Shown: positions 11,936 through 22,876 of the stretch, one piece after another
Layout of the letters: each line of letters begins with the position of its first letter
How positions within the stretch are numbered: the first letter of the stretch is position 1
From: Termitomyces sp. T153
Lineage: Eukaryota; Basidiomycota; Agaricomycetes; Agaricales; Lyophyllaceae
Direction of reading: 5' to 3'
Assembly: GCA_018296165.2 (NCBI GenBank)
Contig: JACKQL020000064.1
Coordinates: 186,001 to 250,000, forward strand
Length of the DNA stretch: 64,000 bases
The notes under the pieces: generated by a model
Seen by the model: only the letters and a program-made list of their open reading frames with translations
Database searches by the model: none
What the model was told of the DNA's origin: nothing
Program-made: the position numbers and the translations under genes

Positions 11936-12420
11936 GACCTCATGCACCATCATAGAAATCTTTGTTCCCAGCTCCTTGGAAAGTAAACTCAGCGAGGGTG
12001 GCGGGAGGAACACCCTGGGTAAATAATAAGCATCTCCCTCGCACATAACGGCCGGACAACAACGTACTGTTCCTGTGTGAGGATCACACTTTAAGCCTCC
12101 ATTGCACCCACCACTGACGCAAGAGTTTGGCCCGGGTTTCCTGAAATCACAATCGCGCCTTCCCTGCCAGTAGATAGCATTTGATCGGATTACTTCAAGG
12201 GAAATCCTGACGACGAAACGTACCCAAACACGTCCAGAGGTCCAATTGTCAGGGACGGTAAACGAGACGCTAGTGGAGGGTCGCGCTTCCCAGCTAAATT
12301 GCGGGAGTGATCAGCAATGGAAAATATAGTGGGAACATTATGGCTTACCCGGTGGGATGTTGCGGGGCGTTGAGGGGATTTTGGGTGATTGTCTAAGGAT
12401 CGGGTTCTGTCAATATGTTA
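11936..12420 (-). pseudogene. Thaumatin-like protein pseudogene, truncated at both ends
   Basis: The minus strand has consecutive exon-like segments of the fungal thaumatin family (secreted, often carbohydrate-active or antifungal). After a GTAAGC...TTTAG intron the sequence reads STSVSFTVPDNWTSGRVW. After another intron (GTACGT...GGCAG) it reads GRRDCDF...GPNSCVSGGCNGGLKCD with PHTGT. A third segment reads VPPATLAEFTFQGAGNKDFYD and then stops abruptly near 11,940. Family members continue with about 120 more residues (VSLVDGYN...), which are missing. No signal peptide or start exon is visible upstream. Splice sites and Cys positions are well kept, so decay looks recent, by truncation rather than point mutation. 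Confidence 0.8.
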
Positions 12421-12653
12421 TAGCCACATACAACAGGTAGAATCATACTCCAGGCCTGTAAACTTCTGTTTCCCAGCTACATTGCGGGAGTGATCAGCAA
12501 TGGAAAATCTAGTGGGAACATTATCGCTTACACAGTGGCATCATCCAGGGCGTTGAGGGAATTTGGGGTGAACATCTAAGGATCGGGTTCTGCCAATATG
12601 TTATAGCCATATACAACAGGTAAATCATACTGCAGGCCTGTAAACTTTTGTTG
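12289..12653 (-). repeat. Tandem duplication of the thaumatin pseudogene 5' segment
   Basis: Two adjacent copies of about 182 bp (12289-12470 and 12471-12653). Both begin around CAGCTAmATTGCGGGAGTGA, continue with ATCAGCAATGGAAAATmTAG and run to AGGCCTGTAAACTTyTGTT. Each covers intron 1 and the upstream exon of the thaumatin-like pseudogene. The outer copy has diverged and lost the GWEA coding continuation. Confidence 0.85.
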
Positions 12654-13407
12654 GTTTTGAGGTAAAATCACTTGAACGGTCTGCAGACTTACCAGATGGT
12701 AAATGGACACCTGTTAGTCACCTAAAAAAATAGAGCCGCTCTGTCAGAGCAAGGGTAAAATTATGAGGAATGACCTCACCGTCAAGGTGCGAGCACTTGT
12801 GCTCAGAGCAAGGGACAAAGCTACGAGGAAGGAGGTTATCATTGTGCTTCTGTAGAAGTTCTGTTTCGAATGAGAGCTGTATGAGAGTACTAAGAGTACT
12901 GCTGAGTACTGCAGAGTATATATACCTGCATTATGTCCACATCAGGCTGATAAAGGATCTAATTTCCGCTAGAAAACTGCGATCACCTCCCTTCTGCGAT
13001 TCTAGCGTTACTTGTGGTCGCATTAGAAGGATGAGTAGAAGGTGGAGCAGATCAGTTGACCACAGCTGCCGAGAGGCTGATATCGAGATGCAGCAATATG
13101 GAGTAAGATGCTGTACTAGTAACCTTCTAATGTCAACACAGATTTCAGCCAGAAAATAAACTGGTCCCCAGATGTCTCACTGCTCGACCGCACCAGTATG
13201 CCATTGCAACCACAAATCTTGCTCACTGAATAGGGCAATGGAGATGGAATCTTATTTATCCACCTGATTTGTTGATGACAGATTGTCCGACCCGCGCCAG
13301 AGCCATGTCGGGGTCGCCGTTACCTTGAGGACAACACTCCACAGTGATAGGATCAAAGCATATGATTTGTCAGCTAGAATGGAGCTAATGTCAAAACGAA
13401 AGCTTAC
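12654..13407. other. No recognisable gene
   Basis: About 750 bp with a local degenerate duplication around 12741-12830 (AGAGCAAGGG followed by AAA and ACGAGGAAkGA-like text, twice). A 129-codon open frame at 12770-13159 has no recognisable domain and an unlikely composition. CpG content is intermediate. Probably decayed transposon or intergenic DNA. Confidence 0.4.
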
Positions 13408-13539
13408 TTCGAGCTGCCGATGAGTATGAGTTTGAGGGGAAGGTTCAGACTAGTCGGCGCGAGTGTGCGAGAAAGAAGTGGGATTCTTTGAGCCCGAAAG
13501 TTCTCGAGTCGGCCGCCCAAAAGAGGCCGAACTCAAGCT
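13408..13539 (+). repeat. Direct repeat, copy 1 (CpG-retaining)
   Basis: A 132-bp segment starting TTCGAGCTGCCGATGAG and ending GAGGCCGAACTCAAGC, repeated at 13888-14023. This copy keeps CpG where the other copy has TG or CA. The spacer 13540-13887 contains a 54-bp-period internal duplication of TGCGAGCACAGTGTGAGACG at about 13667 and 13721 and no recognisable coding sequence. Confidence 0.8.
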
Positions 13540-13887
13540 AACTACGAGGGGCTAGTCTAGGTAGTACGAGTAGTAATGTAGCATAGAATGAAATGAGATA
13601 GGATGGTGGGTGGGGATGCGAACGCGTAACGTAAGCGCTATCTAATCAGACGAGTACTGCGAGCACAGTGTGAGACGATGGTGAGCGAGTGTAATGTACA
13701 TAGAGAGAGATATACGTACCTGCGAGCACAGTGTGAGACGACGGTGTCGTTCCCAGCTGTGCCCGCAGGAATATAAGTGAAATGAAACAATGGAGAGAAT
13801 GAAAGGTCGGTGGACAATGAGCGAGTTGATCTAGGCACGAATTAACCCCAGGCAATCACACCCTCTTCACATTGCCCGATTTATTAA

Positions 13888-14023
13888 TTCGAGCTGCCAA
13901 TGAGTTTGAGTTTGAGGGGAAGGGTTTATGTTCAGACTAGTTGGCACGAGTGTGCGAGATAGAAGTGGGATTCTTTGAGCGCGAAAGTTCTCGAGTCAGC
14001 CACCCAAGAGGCTGAACTCAAGC
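13888..14023 (+). repeat. Direct repeat, copy 2, abutting the recombinase stop
   Basis: Matches 13408-13539 with CpG to TpG/CpA changes (GCCAATGAG, GTTGGCACGAG, GTCAGCCACCC) and a small insertion after GAGGGGAAGG. It is contiguous with the 3' end of the tyrosine recombinase pseudogene, so the repeat is probably the 3' flank of that element family. Confidence 0.75.
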
Positions 14024-14990
14024 CATGACAGTGTAGCCCCAAAGAGCCAGAGGTTTGAAAGGGGTGAGTTGAGTGTGGGCCAAGTGTAGGAGGGAAGATA
14101 GGTAAAGGATATGTGTGGGGTCATTTTCAATGTACAGCTTGTAAGAATTGCTGCGCCACCGTCCCAGGAGCTGAATCTCATAGTCTGAGTATCCTGTGGC
14201 TGCAGCGGCAGAAGCAGCACCACAATGGAACCTGTGGCCAGTGTACAGGGTGGGATTGAAGCCAGCAAGTGTGAGAGCATCACAGATTGCCTTGACAAAG
14301 TAGGTGTATGATAGGGCCTTGCCATCTGGCTATTCAAAGAGAGGCACATCTGGCTTGTGGGGAAACTCTTGATAGAGGGCCTTGAGTGCAGCTATGGGGC
14401 AGGTGGGGTAGCTGGGTGCAGAGGATATGGTAATGGTGACGCCTTTGCAAAATGGGTTTGTTTTTGAGGCAGGGAGTGTCAGGCAGGCATGGGTGGCATT
14501 GTCAAAGTTTGGGAGGAATTGGATGGAACGGCATGTCAGGTTGAGGCTCACATTGAACTTACTGCCTTTTTCTGTGGTAAATTTGCCACTATATAGGAGT
14601 CCCAAGTATGCAAGGCAGCATGCAGCATAAATCGTTGTGTGGCTAGCTGCCATGCCAGGCCTGAGTTGAGTGAGGAGGGCAGCAAGGATGGGAAGTGTGA
14701 TGTGCTGGACTGGTTTGCAATCTTGTTCACCATGAAACTGCTTGATGCTGTGGATGAGGCATTGTACAAGGGGGGACTCTGTGGCTTCAAAAGGCAGGTT
14801 AGCATTGACATGGAGGGAGCAGATGGCAGAAAGATATGCTTTGATGGTTTTTGGCTGGACTCAGCCACTGAGGCTTGCAACCCATAAAAGGACAGCCAGT
14901 TGGGAGGTGGGGAGGATGGAACCATTGGAGTTGTAGAGGTTATTGAAGACTTTACCACCAATTGCTAACATGAACAATGACCCCACTGCT
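14018..14990 (-). pseudogene. Tyrosine recombinase (Crypton/DIRS-type) pseudogene
   Basis: The minus strand, across frameshifts, reads like the integrase-type DNA breaking-rejoining protein common in Agaricomycetes. The N-terminal SAM-like part reads KTIKAYLSAICSLHVNANL and ITLPILAALLTQLRPGMA. The catalytic part reads AYLGLLYSGKFTTEK, LTRCSIQFLP-like sequence, LPASKTNPFCKG, then ALSYTYFVKAICDALTLAGF, GHRFHCGAASAAAATGYSD and LLGRWRSNSYKLYI. It ends LALWGYTVMA with stop at 14018-14020. In related enzymes the box is GHSFRRGAA; here the catalytic Arg position reads His/Cys, and the HxxR box is damaged. Several frameshifts and CpG loss mark it as dead. The 5' end fades near 14,990-15,060, where gypsy copy A begins. 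Confidence 0.75.
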
Positions 14991-15120
14991 TGGTGTGCTA
15001 GAATGCCACCACACAACAATACTACTGCACCAAAATGGGATGAGAGTTGCCTCAGGGAACTTGGGAGCATGTGAGTTGAAGCTAAGTAATATTGATCAAA
15101 CCACAGTGAGCAGTGGCAGC

Positions 15121-17010
15121 ATGGGGAACAAAGTCAAAGCATGGCTGCCATTCATCAGGGGGCTTCTCCCAATCAATCAAAAAGCATCAGATGTACTCCA
15201 GGATTCCTAAAACTTTTCTTCATGTCTTCCTCTGTCTTGTCATCAGCAGCGTCAGAATTTCCCTCAGCATCTCCTACTCCCCCCACTTCAGAGGAGTCCA
15301 ATAGCCATCCAGACTGCTAATGGGTGGATGTGATGTACCACAGTTGTGAGTGTGTTTTTTCTATGTTCTGGAGGTGCCAATTGAGCTTTGACAGAATTAT
15401 CTGCAGCAGTGGCAGGCCCATTGAGGACTTTGTCTTGAGGTGGAGATTCGTCATGTTTGGCTCTGATATGTTCTTTAAGGCTGAGCTTTGGGCTGGGGGT
15501 AGTGCAGGTGGTTCTGGAGGCATTACATATTGCATAGGCAGACATGACTTGCAAGTGCAGAGTCCTCCACCCCTTGAATGGTGCTAAGCAGAGGCTCTGA
15601 TGAGTGGCCAGTGTTGTTGTACCAGGTTTTGGCTAACTTGATTTTGTAGTGTGCTCTCTGTGCTCATCATGAGGAGCATTGCAAATTTGAGGTGCTGACA
15701 CAGAGTTCTTGTTGGAACACATCAGTGTGTCTTCCATGTCAGATGAGGCATGAGAAGTGTCCAATTTTGTTGAGCTGATGTGTGGCCTGCATGTTGGAGG
15801 AGCAAGGGTAGGATCTGGTGTGAGTGGCAGAGCAGTTGAGTGAGGAATGCAGGGGCAGAGTGTTGGTCTGGGGCTCTGGAGTAGAGGGGGAGAGAAGTGG
15901 GAAGAGGTCTGTAGCAAAGGTGGAACCTCCATGGAGTGAGTGGAGGGAGGGAGCCTTGGTGGCACATGACAAAGGCAAGTGGAGGGCTTCCCCCTTGCCA
16001 GAGGTGAGGCCCAGCAAGTGGCTGTGGAGCAAGGAGTCAATGGCAGGCTCTCCAGGGCCACATGTGTACTCTCCTGGGACAGGGGCTTTGATGGGAGGGA
16101 CTGGGAGGATTTCCAAGCCATCCTCTTCAATCTCCAAGACTCTCTTGCACTGACAGGTAGAGGCATTGATGAGAATGCTGGCAACCCACAAGGAGGAGCT
16201 CTGGAGGGTGGGGGAGGATTGTGACACCATGCAAAGGGACAGGGATGTGGCATGGTGGGACAGAGAAGCAGTGTGGCAGGAGCAGGAGGTTATCATATAG
16301 ACAGCCACTGAGTGGCTGCTGGAGATTCAGGGGTTGTGGGAGCAGCTGAGCCAACTGGAGGCACAGGCAGAGCAGAGGACAGAAGTGCAGTGGGGGGTGT
16401 CTGAGGCAGGGGTGTTCCAGGCAATAGTGGAGGCTAGGAGGTGGTGTGAGAAGTGGCTAGTCAATGAGGTGGCTTCAGAGTAGAGAGGAACTATATATGA
16501 GTCCTCTGTTTCTTTGCATGGTTCTGCTGATGCAAGTTGACAGACTGGGTTCAGAAGCATTGAGTTCTCCTGGATGGAGCATTGGCTGCTCATGCATCAA
16601 TACAGGATGGTCTGGTGCAGGTGCCCAGGGAACTTCCTCCAGAGTTGGAGCAGGGTTTCAGGCAGATGGAGCATTTGTTGGCAGGGCACTGATGGAGGAA
16701 TGTGGTGACCTCTAGGGCTTGGTGGGAGGTGGCCACTGATGTGGGGGAACTCCTACCTAGTTAGCCAGAGGTCCTGGGGGTAGTGGTGGCACAGATGGAG
16801 GTGGACCTAGTTGGGAAATTGGTAAGGAGGTTCCAGAGGAGGAGGAGGAGTGAAGTGGTGGTCAGACCCATTTTTTTGCCTGTCTGCATCATTTGCCATC
16901 TGTTTTGTAATTTTTGTGTATTTTGTAGTTTGTAGATGTCAACTCTTGGACTCCAGTTTGGCTGACATGAGAAATAAAAGGTCAGATTATGTGAGGGAAT
17001 AAGTAAGTAG
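15121..17010 (+). pseudogene. Antisense accessory frame of family 1, copy A
   Basis: This frame lies between the chromodomain and the missing 3' LTR, on the strand opposite to gag-pol. It starts MGNKVKAWLPFIRGLLP. A Cys-rich motif follows near 15,690-15,800 (CLPCQMRHEKC, then CVACMLEEQG), then WSEWREGALVAHDKGKWRAS. The coiled-coil stretch reads EELWRVGEDCDTMQRDRDVA and WLLEIQGLWEQLSQLEAQAE at about 16,170-16,370. A tail near 16,620 reads PRELPPELEQGFRQMEHLLA and then VAQMEVDLVGKLV. Frameshifts and stops separate these blocks, but each matches copies B or E in the same frame. The function is unknown; a Cys-rich motif plus coiled coil suggests a nucleic-acid-binding or scaffold protein (inference). 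It converges with pol. Confidence 0.65.
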
Positions 17011-17059
17011 AAACACATAAGGGTTACTTATAGGAGTTAAATCCCTGATTGAATCCAGC

Positions 17060-18415
17060 AGTGGAGGTTATGCCCACTAATGCCATCTGTGTTGGCTAGT
17101 CCTGGGGGTTCTAGGGCTTGGTGGGGTGCCATTGATAGAAGTCCTGGAGTTTGGCAGGGGCTCCAGAGAGGTTTTTGCAGAGTTCCCAAGTGTCATTCTC
17201 AGATTCATAGCCCTTCCAACAGACTAAGTACTGGGGTCAACTGCAAACCAAGTGGGAGTCAAGGATTTGATTGACCTTGTAGTGGTATTTGTCCTCAACC
17301 TCAACAGGGGGTAGTTGGCTGGGGCATTGTCCAGGGAAAGAGTCTGGAGCATATTCTTCAAGGAGGTGGATATGGAAGACAGGATGGAGGCCCTTCAGGC
17401 CTGGAGGTAGGTCAAGTTTGTAGGTGTGTGTCAAGACCTTCCAGAGGATCTTGAAGGGGCCAAGTTGCTTGTGGTCAAGCTTGATGGAGGATCTCCAGGT
17501 TTTGAGGTTGCATCAATCAAGCCATATTAGAGTTCTGAGGGACCAGTAAGGGGTGGAGTCATGTCAGGTGTTGGCATGCTTAGAGTATGCTTGATTGGCA
17601 GTGTTGATCTTGTCCTGGAGAAACTGGTGGAGGGAGTTGGGTGATGTGAAAGGGGTTGTCCTTGAGGGATAAGGTGAGTTGGGGGTTGTAGCCCTTGTTG
17701 GCATAGAAAGGGGAACCTCCAGTAGCAGAGTGAGGGGTGTTGTTGTAGGTAAACTTGGTGAGAGGGAGTTCTGCATGCCAGTTGTTTTGTTTTGTTTGTC
17801 TGTCAGTCTCCAGGTGGTAGGCAGTTGATAGATTGGTCTTAATTTTGAGGGCTTTGCATGACAATTGCTAGAAGTGGGAGATGAACAGAGGGCTGCAGTC
17901 AGAGAGATGTTGTCCAGGAGTCCATGCTTGGAGAATACATGTTTGAGTAATAGCTTGGCAAACTCTGGAGCATTGTTGGTGGTGTGGCAGGGGATGAAGA
18001 GGGTTTGTTTGGTGAGGTGGCAGATGACCACAAGTATTGTATCAAAGCCTTTGGAGTCAGGGAGTTCAACAATGTGGTCCATTGATACTGAGGACCAGGG
18101 GCAGTGACCAATGAGGAGGGGTTTCAGCAGGCTATAAGGGTGGTGGTGGAGTACTTTAGCCCAGAGGCATGGTTCACAGGCCCTTATGTATTGTGTAATG
18201 TCCTTCTTAATTCCTGGCCAAAAGTAAGTTCTAGAAATAAGTTGGAGAGTCTTATGAATTCCTGAGTGTCCTTGGAGTTTGCAATTGTGATGCTACCAAA
18301 GTATGTCAAGGCAGATGGACTTGTGGTCTGGAGCATAGATATGTCCACTCCAGAGCAGGAGGCAGTGGTCTGGAGATAGTGTGAAGGGGTTGTCAACATG
18401 ACTTCCATAGTGTGG
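17060..18415 (-). pseudogene. Copy A integrase and chromodomain
   Basis: The minus strand shows the integrase core, with the first catalytic Asp in MDHIVELPDSKGFDTILV, then HTTNNAPEFAKLLLKHVFSK and a second segment KTNLSTAYHLETDRQTKQ. The C-terminal region reads [20 protein letters not shown], then a chromodomain: [18 protein letters not shown] and YLVCWKGYESENDTWEL. Chromodomains of this type target integration to heterochromatin. Stops and frameshifts are frequent. The upstream end is fused directly to the RT thumb through the deletion at about 18,418. Confidence 0.85.
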
Positions 18416-18419
18416 AAAG

Positions 18420-19100
18420 AGCATTTTTTGGGTTTGGCATGAAGGTGGTATTCTCAGAGTTGTTCTAAGACATGGTGGACATGCTTTGGATGTTCCTCCA
18501 ATGAGTTTGAGTAGATCACAATGTCATTTAGGTACACAATGACAAAGATGTTGTTCATGTCATGGAAGATATTGTTTATGAAATACTGGAAAGTGGCAGA
18601 GGAGTTAGTCATTCCAAAGGGCATTGCCAGATGCTCAAAGAGGCTATAGCGGGTGTAATAGGTGGTTTTCCATTCATGCCCTGGAGCAATCTAGACATTG
18701 TTGTAGCCAGAGCAGAGGTCTATTTTTGTGTAGATCTTGGCACTGCAGAGGCAGTCAACAAGGTCTCCAATCAGGGGAAGAGAGTACCAGTTCTTTTTAG
18801 TGATTTTGTTGAGTCCCCAGTAATCAACACAGAGTCAGAGAGACCCATCCTTCTTCTTGGCAAACAGGACTGGAGCACTGGCAGTGGAGATCAAGGGGCA
18901 TATGAAACCCTTGTCAAGCATGTTGTCAAGGTAGTCTTTCAGGGCCTGGAGTTTGATCTCTGACATGTTGTAGATCTTGCCAAATGGGGGGGAGGTGCAT
19001 TCCTTGAGATCAATTTTGTAGTTGTAGGAGTGGTGTGGGGGAAGTTCTTTTGTGCTTCCTTCAGAGAACACATCAGCAAATTCATGATACTCTGGGAAAA
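18420..19100 (-). pseudogene. Copy A reverse transcriptase
   Basis: RT begins around PPHHSYNYKIDLKEC and APVLFAKKKDGSL, followed by [22 protein letters not shown] and AMPFGMTNSSATFQYF. The active site reads VYLNDIVIYSNS, so the first Asp of the YxDD pair is Asn. The thumb ends at KPKKC, where about 0.9 kb including RNase H is missing compared with copy B (47,810-48,680). Confidence 0.85.
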
Positions 19101-19504
19101 CTACTTCATGTAGGATTTGTTCCTCTGTCTTTGGTTCTGGTGGGGTAGTTTCTGCATGGAGGTATTCCTTTGGTAGGGCTGGTGTGATTTGAAGTTGGAA
19201 GGCAAGGGTGCCATCTTGTAGGATGTGTGCAAAGGCGACAGCACCAATGATTTTGATGTTGAGGGCTTCTGGATCAATGGGGGTGAGTGTTGGAGTGGCA
19301 GTGGCTGGGTCTGGAGTTGTGGCAGGGTTGTCTGGAGGGGTCTGACATTATTGGTCAGAGTATTGTAGGCCTTTGTATCAATTCCTAGGTATGTTGGGGG
19401 GAAGCCATCAAGTTTTGTTCAAGGGGGACTAGGGCAGAGGTGCATTTTCCTCCCTTCCTTGGTTGTCCTTGAGGATTGAGGGGCTTTGGGTTGTTCTGGC
19501 AGTA

Positions 19505-20250
19505 CTGGCATCAAGATTGGGGATATTGGGGTCCAAGGTGGACTGGATGTGGAGGGGGATAGCAGCTACTAAGCTTGCTTTGGGGCCAGGGAATTGCATG
19601 GTGAGGTTTCTCTAGTTGATGTGGAGTGATTCTGGTTGAGGCAGAGCTTTCATCAAAGAGCTGGAGTTTGAGGGGTTTGTTGAGGTTGTTATGGTGGAGA
19701 TCAAGCTGGTTGCTGATGAAGGTGCCAGAGGTGCTGCTGTTGACAAGGGTAGGGAGAACTATTGGAGAGCTGTCAAGCCAGATGTTAATGATGAATGATT
19801 GCACAGACTTCAAGCAGAGCTGCAGAGGAGTCTGGGGAGCATCAGTTGTACCTTTGGGGTTTTCAGAGAGGGTTGAGACATTAAAGAAAACCAGTCTGGA
19901 GTTGGTTGGACTATTCCAGTCAAGGCAGAGGGTGAGTCTGGGCCAGTTGATGCAGGAGTTGGTGGAGTGGAGCTATGAAAAACCTAAAACAACAGGGGTA
20001 GAGATGTGTAGTTTGGTGACTAATAATTGGAGGTCCTGTCATCATCTGTTGGTGAAGGTTACAGTCATCTCTGCACAGTGTATGATGTTCCCAGCAGAGG
20101 TGGGATTGCCATCAAAGAGTTTGGAGAGGATTGGAGTGGGGAGGCATCAGAGGTGTTGAGGAGCAAGTGCTGCCAAGAATTTGTTGATGAAGTTGTTGGT
20201 GGCACTGCTGTCAATCAGAGTGGAAACAGAGTTGGCAGAGAAGGGGAAGA
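19505..20250 (-). pseudogene. Copy A tandem retropepsin-like domains
   Basis: Two aspartic-protease-like units in tandem. The first (about 20,000-20,240) reads LIDSSATNNFINKFLAALA, then LFDGNPTSAGNI and LLVTKLHISTPVVLGFSWL-like sequence. The second (about 19,640-19,810) reads LVNSSTSGTFISNQLDLHHN then LKLQLFDESSAS. Both have DSG changed (DSS, NSS), so both are inactive. Retropepsins mature Gag-Pol; two successive units in one polyprotein are unusual. Confidence 0.7.
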
Positions 20251-20409
20251 TGGTGTGGAAGAGGAGGGTATGGGAGGAGTGGGAGGGGAGGTGTGCTGGG
20301 AGGGTGTCCAGAGAGAGTATTATTGCATGGAGAAGTGCAGCAAGAGCAGAGAAGATGTCAGTGTCTAGTCCACAGTCTAGTATGTCTTCAAGACCTAAAC
20401 CACTGACTC

Positions 20410-22860
20410 ATTTTCTATAAACTAGTAGTTGCAGTCTTCTCCATTAATAGTCCATACAGCACATCCCATTACCTGGCATTTAAGGCAACTACCAATAAAA
20501 TGTCCCTGCTCACCACATAGAATGCATGTGCCTTCCTTCTGTTGCTTCTTCTAAGTTTTCTCTAGCACATCAATCCAAAACCTATTCCAAATTTTATTTG
20601 TGCATAGGGCCTCTTGGTTTGGCATCTAGAAGCTCTGGAGCTTTGTGGAGATTGGCAGCATTGAGTTGGACAAGAAGGGTGGAGTTCTAGGGGTCAGTTG
20701 GTGCTGGAAGGTCCTTGACCTTGAGGAAAGCAGGGCATGGGGTTGGCAGGGTGGCAAGAACCAAGGATCAATTGCTGTTGGTTACTCCAGCCTGCTAGTT
20801 AGTGTTGCCAGAGGTAGTTCAGGGTGTTGCCAGAGGTAGTTCAGGTGGTCTGCTGTGCTGTGTTTTTGCTCCAGTCTTCCTAATATCATTGATCAACCTG
20901 TGTAACAAGCACCTTGTACCTGTCATATAGTTTGCTTGGATGCAAGGCAGAGGACATCCTTGATGCATTGAGGTAGGGTGCAGCTGAGGGCAAATCAGAG
21001 GGCATTGTAGTTCCATCTAGTTTTGTAGGCCTCTTGTTTGAACCATATGATGAAGATTGTAAAACATTCATTGTTGTGCATCTAGAGGTTGAATAGTTTT
21101 TCCTCTGCCTCCATTACAGTGTCAAATATGTCAAACTTACTAGAGAACTCTTGGGTGAAAGCAAGCCAATTAGAGAGCATGGAGTTGTTGGAATTGAAGC
21201 AATGCCATATAGTGGTCAAAGGTGATGCCCTGTAAATATAACATGGCAAAGGCCACCTGTGAGCTCTCAAGTTGGAAAGTGATAGGCTTAGCTTGGAATA
21301 TTGTGAGGCATTGCATTAGGAAGATTCTCTATTTCCAGGATTTGTGGCTGGTGAAGAATTCCAGTTTCTGAATATTGAACTTGCCTTCTTAAGCCAGTGT
21401 GTTGCAAGTGTCATCCTGATTGTTTTGGGTTTGAGGTGGAGGTCTGGCATTGTAGTAGTAATAGTAGTTATTTCCATTGCCACATTGAAGAGGGAAGTTG
21501 TCCATGGCTGGGTCCCATCCACCTAGAGGTCCACCATTGGGGGGTTCACTACCTGGGGATTGGCCAGCATTGCCTGGGTGAGGGCCTGGGGCCCAGCAAG
21601 GAGAAGGAGTCCCCTAGGGGTTGGTGGTCCAAAGTAATTGTTGTTGGTGGGGGGATTGGGTAGTGGAACTAGCAGGAGATGAGGGGGGTTGTTGGAAAAG
21701 AGAGGTTGAGGTGCTCTGGGGCCCATGGGTTGGGGAGCTGGGGCATTTTGGCAGGGTTGGGGGGCATTGCCATGGGGGGCATGGAGGTTGAAGTGGGGAA
21801 GTCTATCTTGGGAGGGCCATTGCAAGGGGCAGGTTCTTTGCTCTGGAGTTGCCAGGCTCATCAATGTAGGAGAGAGTTTGGTTGTCATTGTTGATGTATG
21901 GAGGGGGCCTCTGAGTACAGGGCTTGGGGGGGGGGCAGGTTGGTCCCAGGTATAAAAGGTGCTGGGAACAGAGTTTACCCAGGGGTGAGCAAAGAGGGCC
22001 AAGGTGTGGGCAGCAGATTAGTCAAAAAGTCCTCTGGTGGGGTTGAGGTTCCTCAGGATGTTGGACATGGTGTTGAGCTCTTCTTGCTGATAGGGAATGG
22101 GGGGTGGAACTTCACTTCATGCTCTGGTGGGTTCCTCTCATTGTATGTGGAAGGAGTGGGTAGGGTTCAGAGAATCTTCAAATTGATAGGAATTTGGGCT
22201 GGTGTGGATTTTTTTGACCAGGGCATGGAGCTTGTTCTGGAGATTGGCATCAATTCCCAAGGTGCCTTGCATGGTTTCAGGGAGAGTTCCTTGCAGATAG
22301 CATTTGTGGAAGTCAAGAAGGCAACCTAAGCCAACAAGGAGGGCATGAGTGCATCTTGCAAACTCTGTGGGGGTTGAGGTGGAGGGAGCAGTGGAGGGAG
22401 CAAAGGGCTTTGTCATGCTGCTAGATGTAGGCTTCAACTTGTTGCTGTCTAGGGGAAGGAGGGATTTGAGCAGTGATTGGCAGTTGAGAGGGGAAATAGT
22501 TATCTGATTGTTCTGGAGGAGTTGGGACTACAGCAGGGGTGGGATAAGCAGGAGGTAGATGGGGTTGGGTAGTGCTGAGGGTGCTCCAGAAATCCTTCAG
22601 GGTACATGCAGGAGTAATTGCCATCAGTAGGGAACATTGGGGAGTGGCACCAGCCTAGGGGGGTATTTCCTGGCTGATGAAGGGAGCATAGAAGGCCTGG
22701 TTCAGGTCCTGAGTCTAGTGACAAGGAACATAGTGATCTGTGAGTGGGCCTGGATAGAACAAGGCATACTGATTTGCAGGGACTGGCCAACTATAGACAT
22801 TGGTTAGGTAGCTGGTGGGGTTCTATGCTGGATTATATGCAGACATCACAAATGGGATAA
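20410..22860 (-). pseudogene. Copy A gag
   Basis: A Pro-rich N-terminal half (minus strand from about 22,800, including SSRTIR and QQQVEAYI text) is followed by the gag core near 21,030-21,270, with LSNWLAFTQEFSSKFDIFDT and RYKVLVTQVDQ-type text. A CCHC knuckle CILCGEQGHFIGSC lies at about 20,490-20,535, then QVMGCAVWTINGEDCNY. Gag forms the virus-like particle and the knuckle binds RNA. Multiple frameshifts; CpG almost absent. Confidence 0.8.
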
Positions 22861-22876
22861 GGGAGTCCTGATATTA

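Noticed and set aside
12770..13159. 129-codon plus-strand open frame
   Set aside because: Cys/Arg/Ser-rich with no motif, no introns and no similarity to other parts of the window; probably chance.
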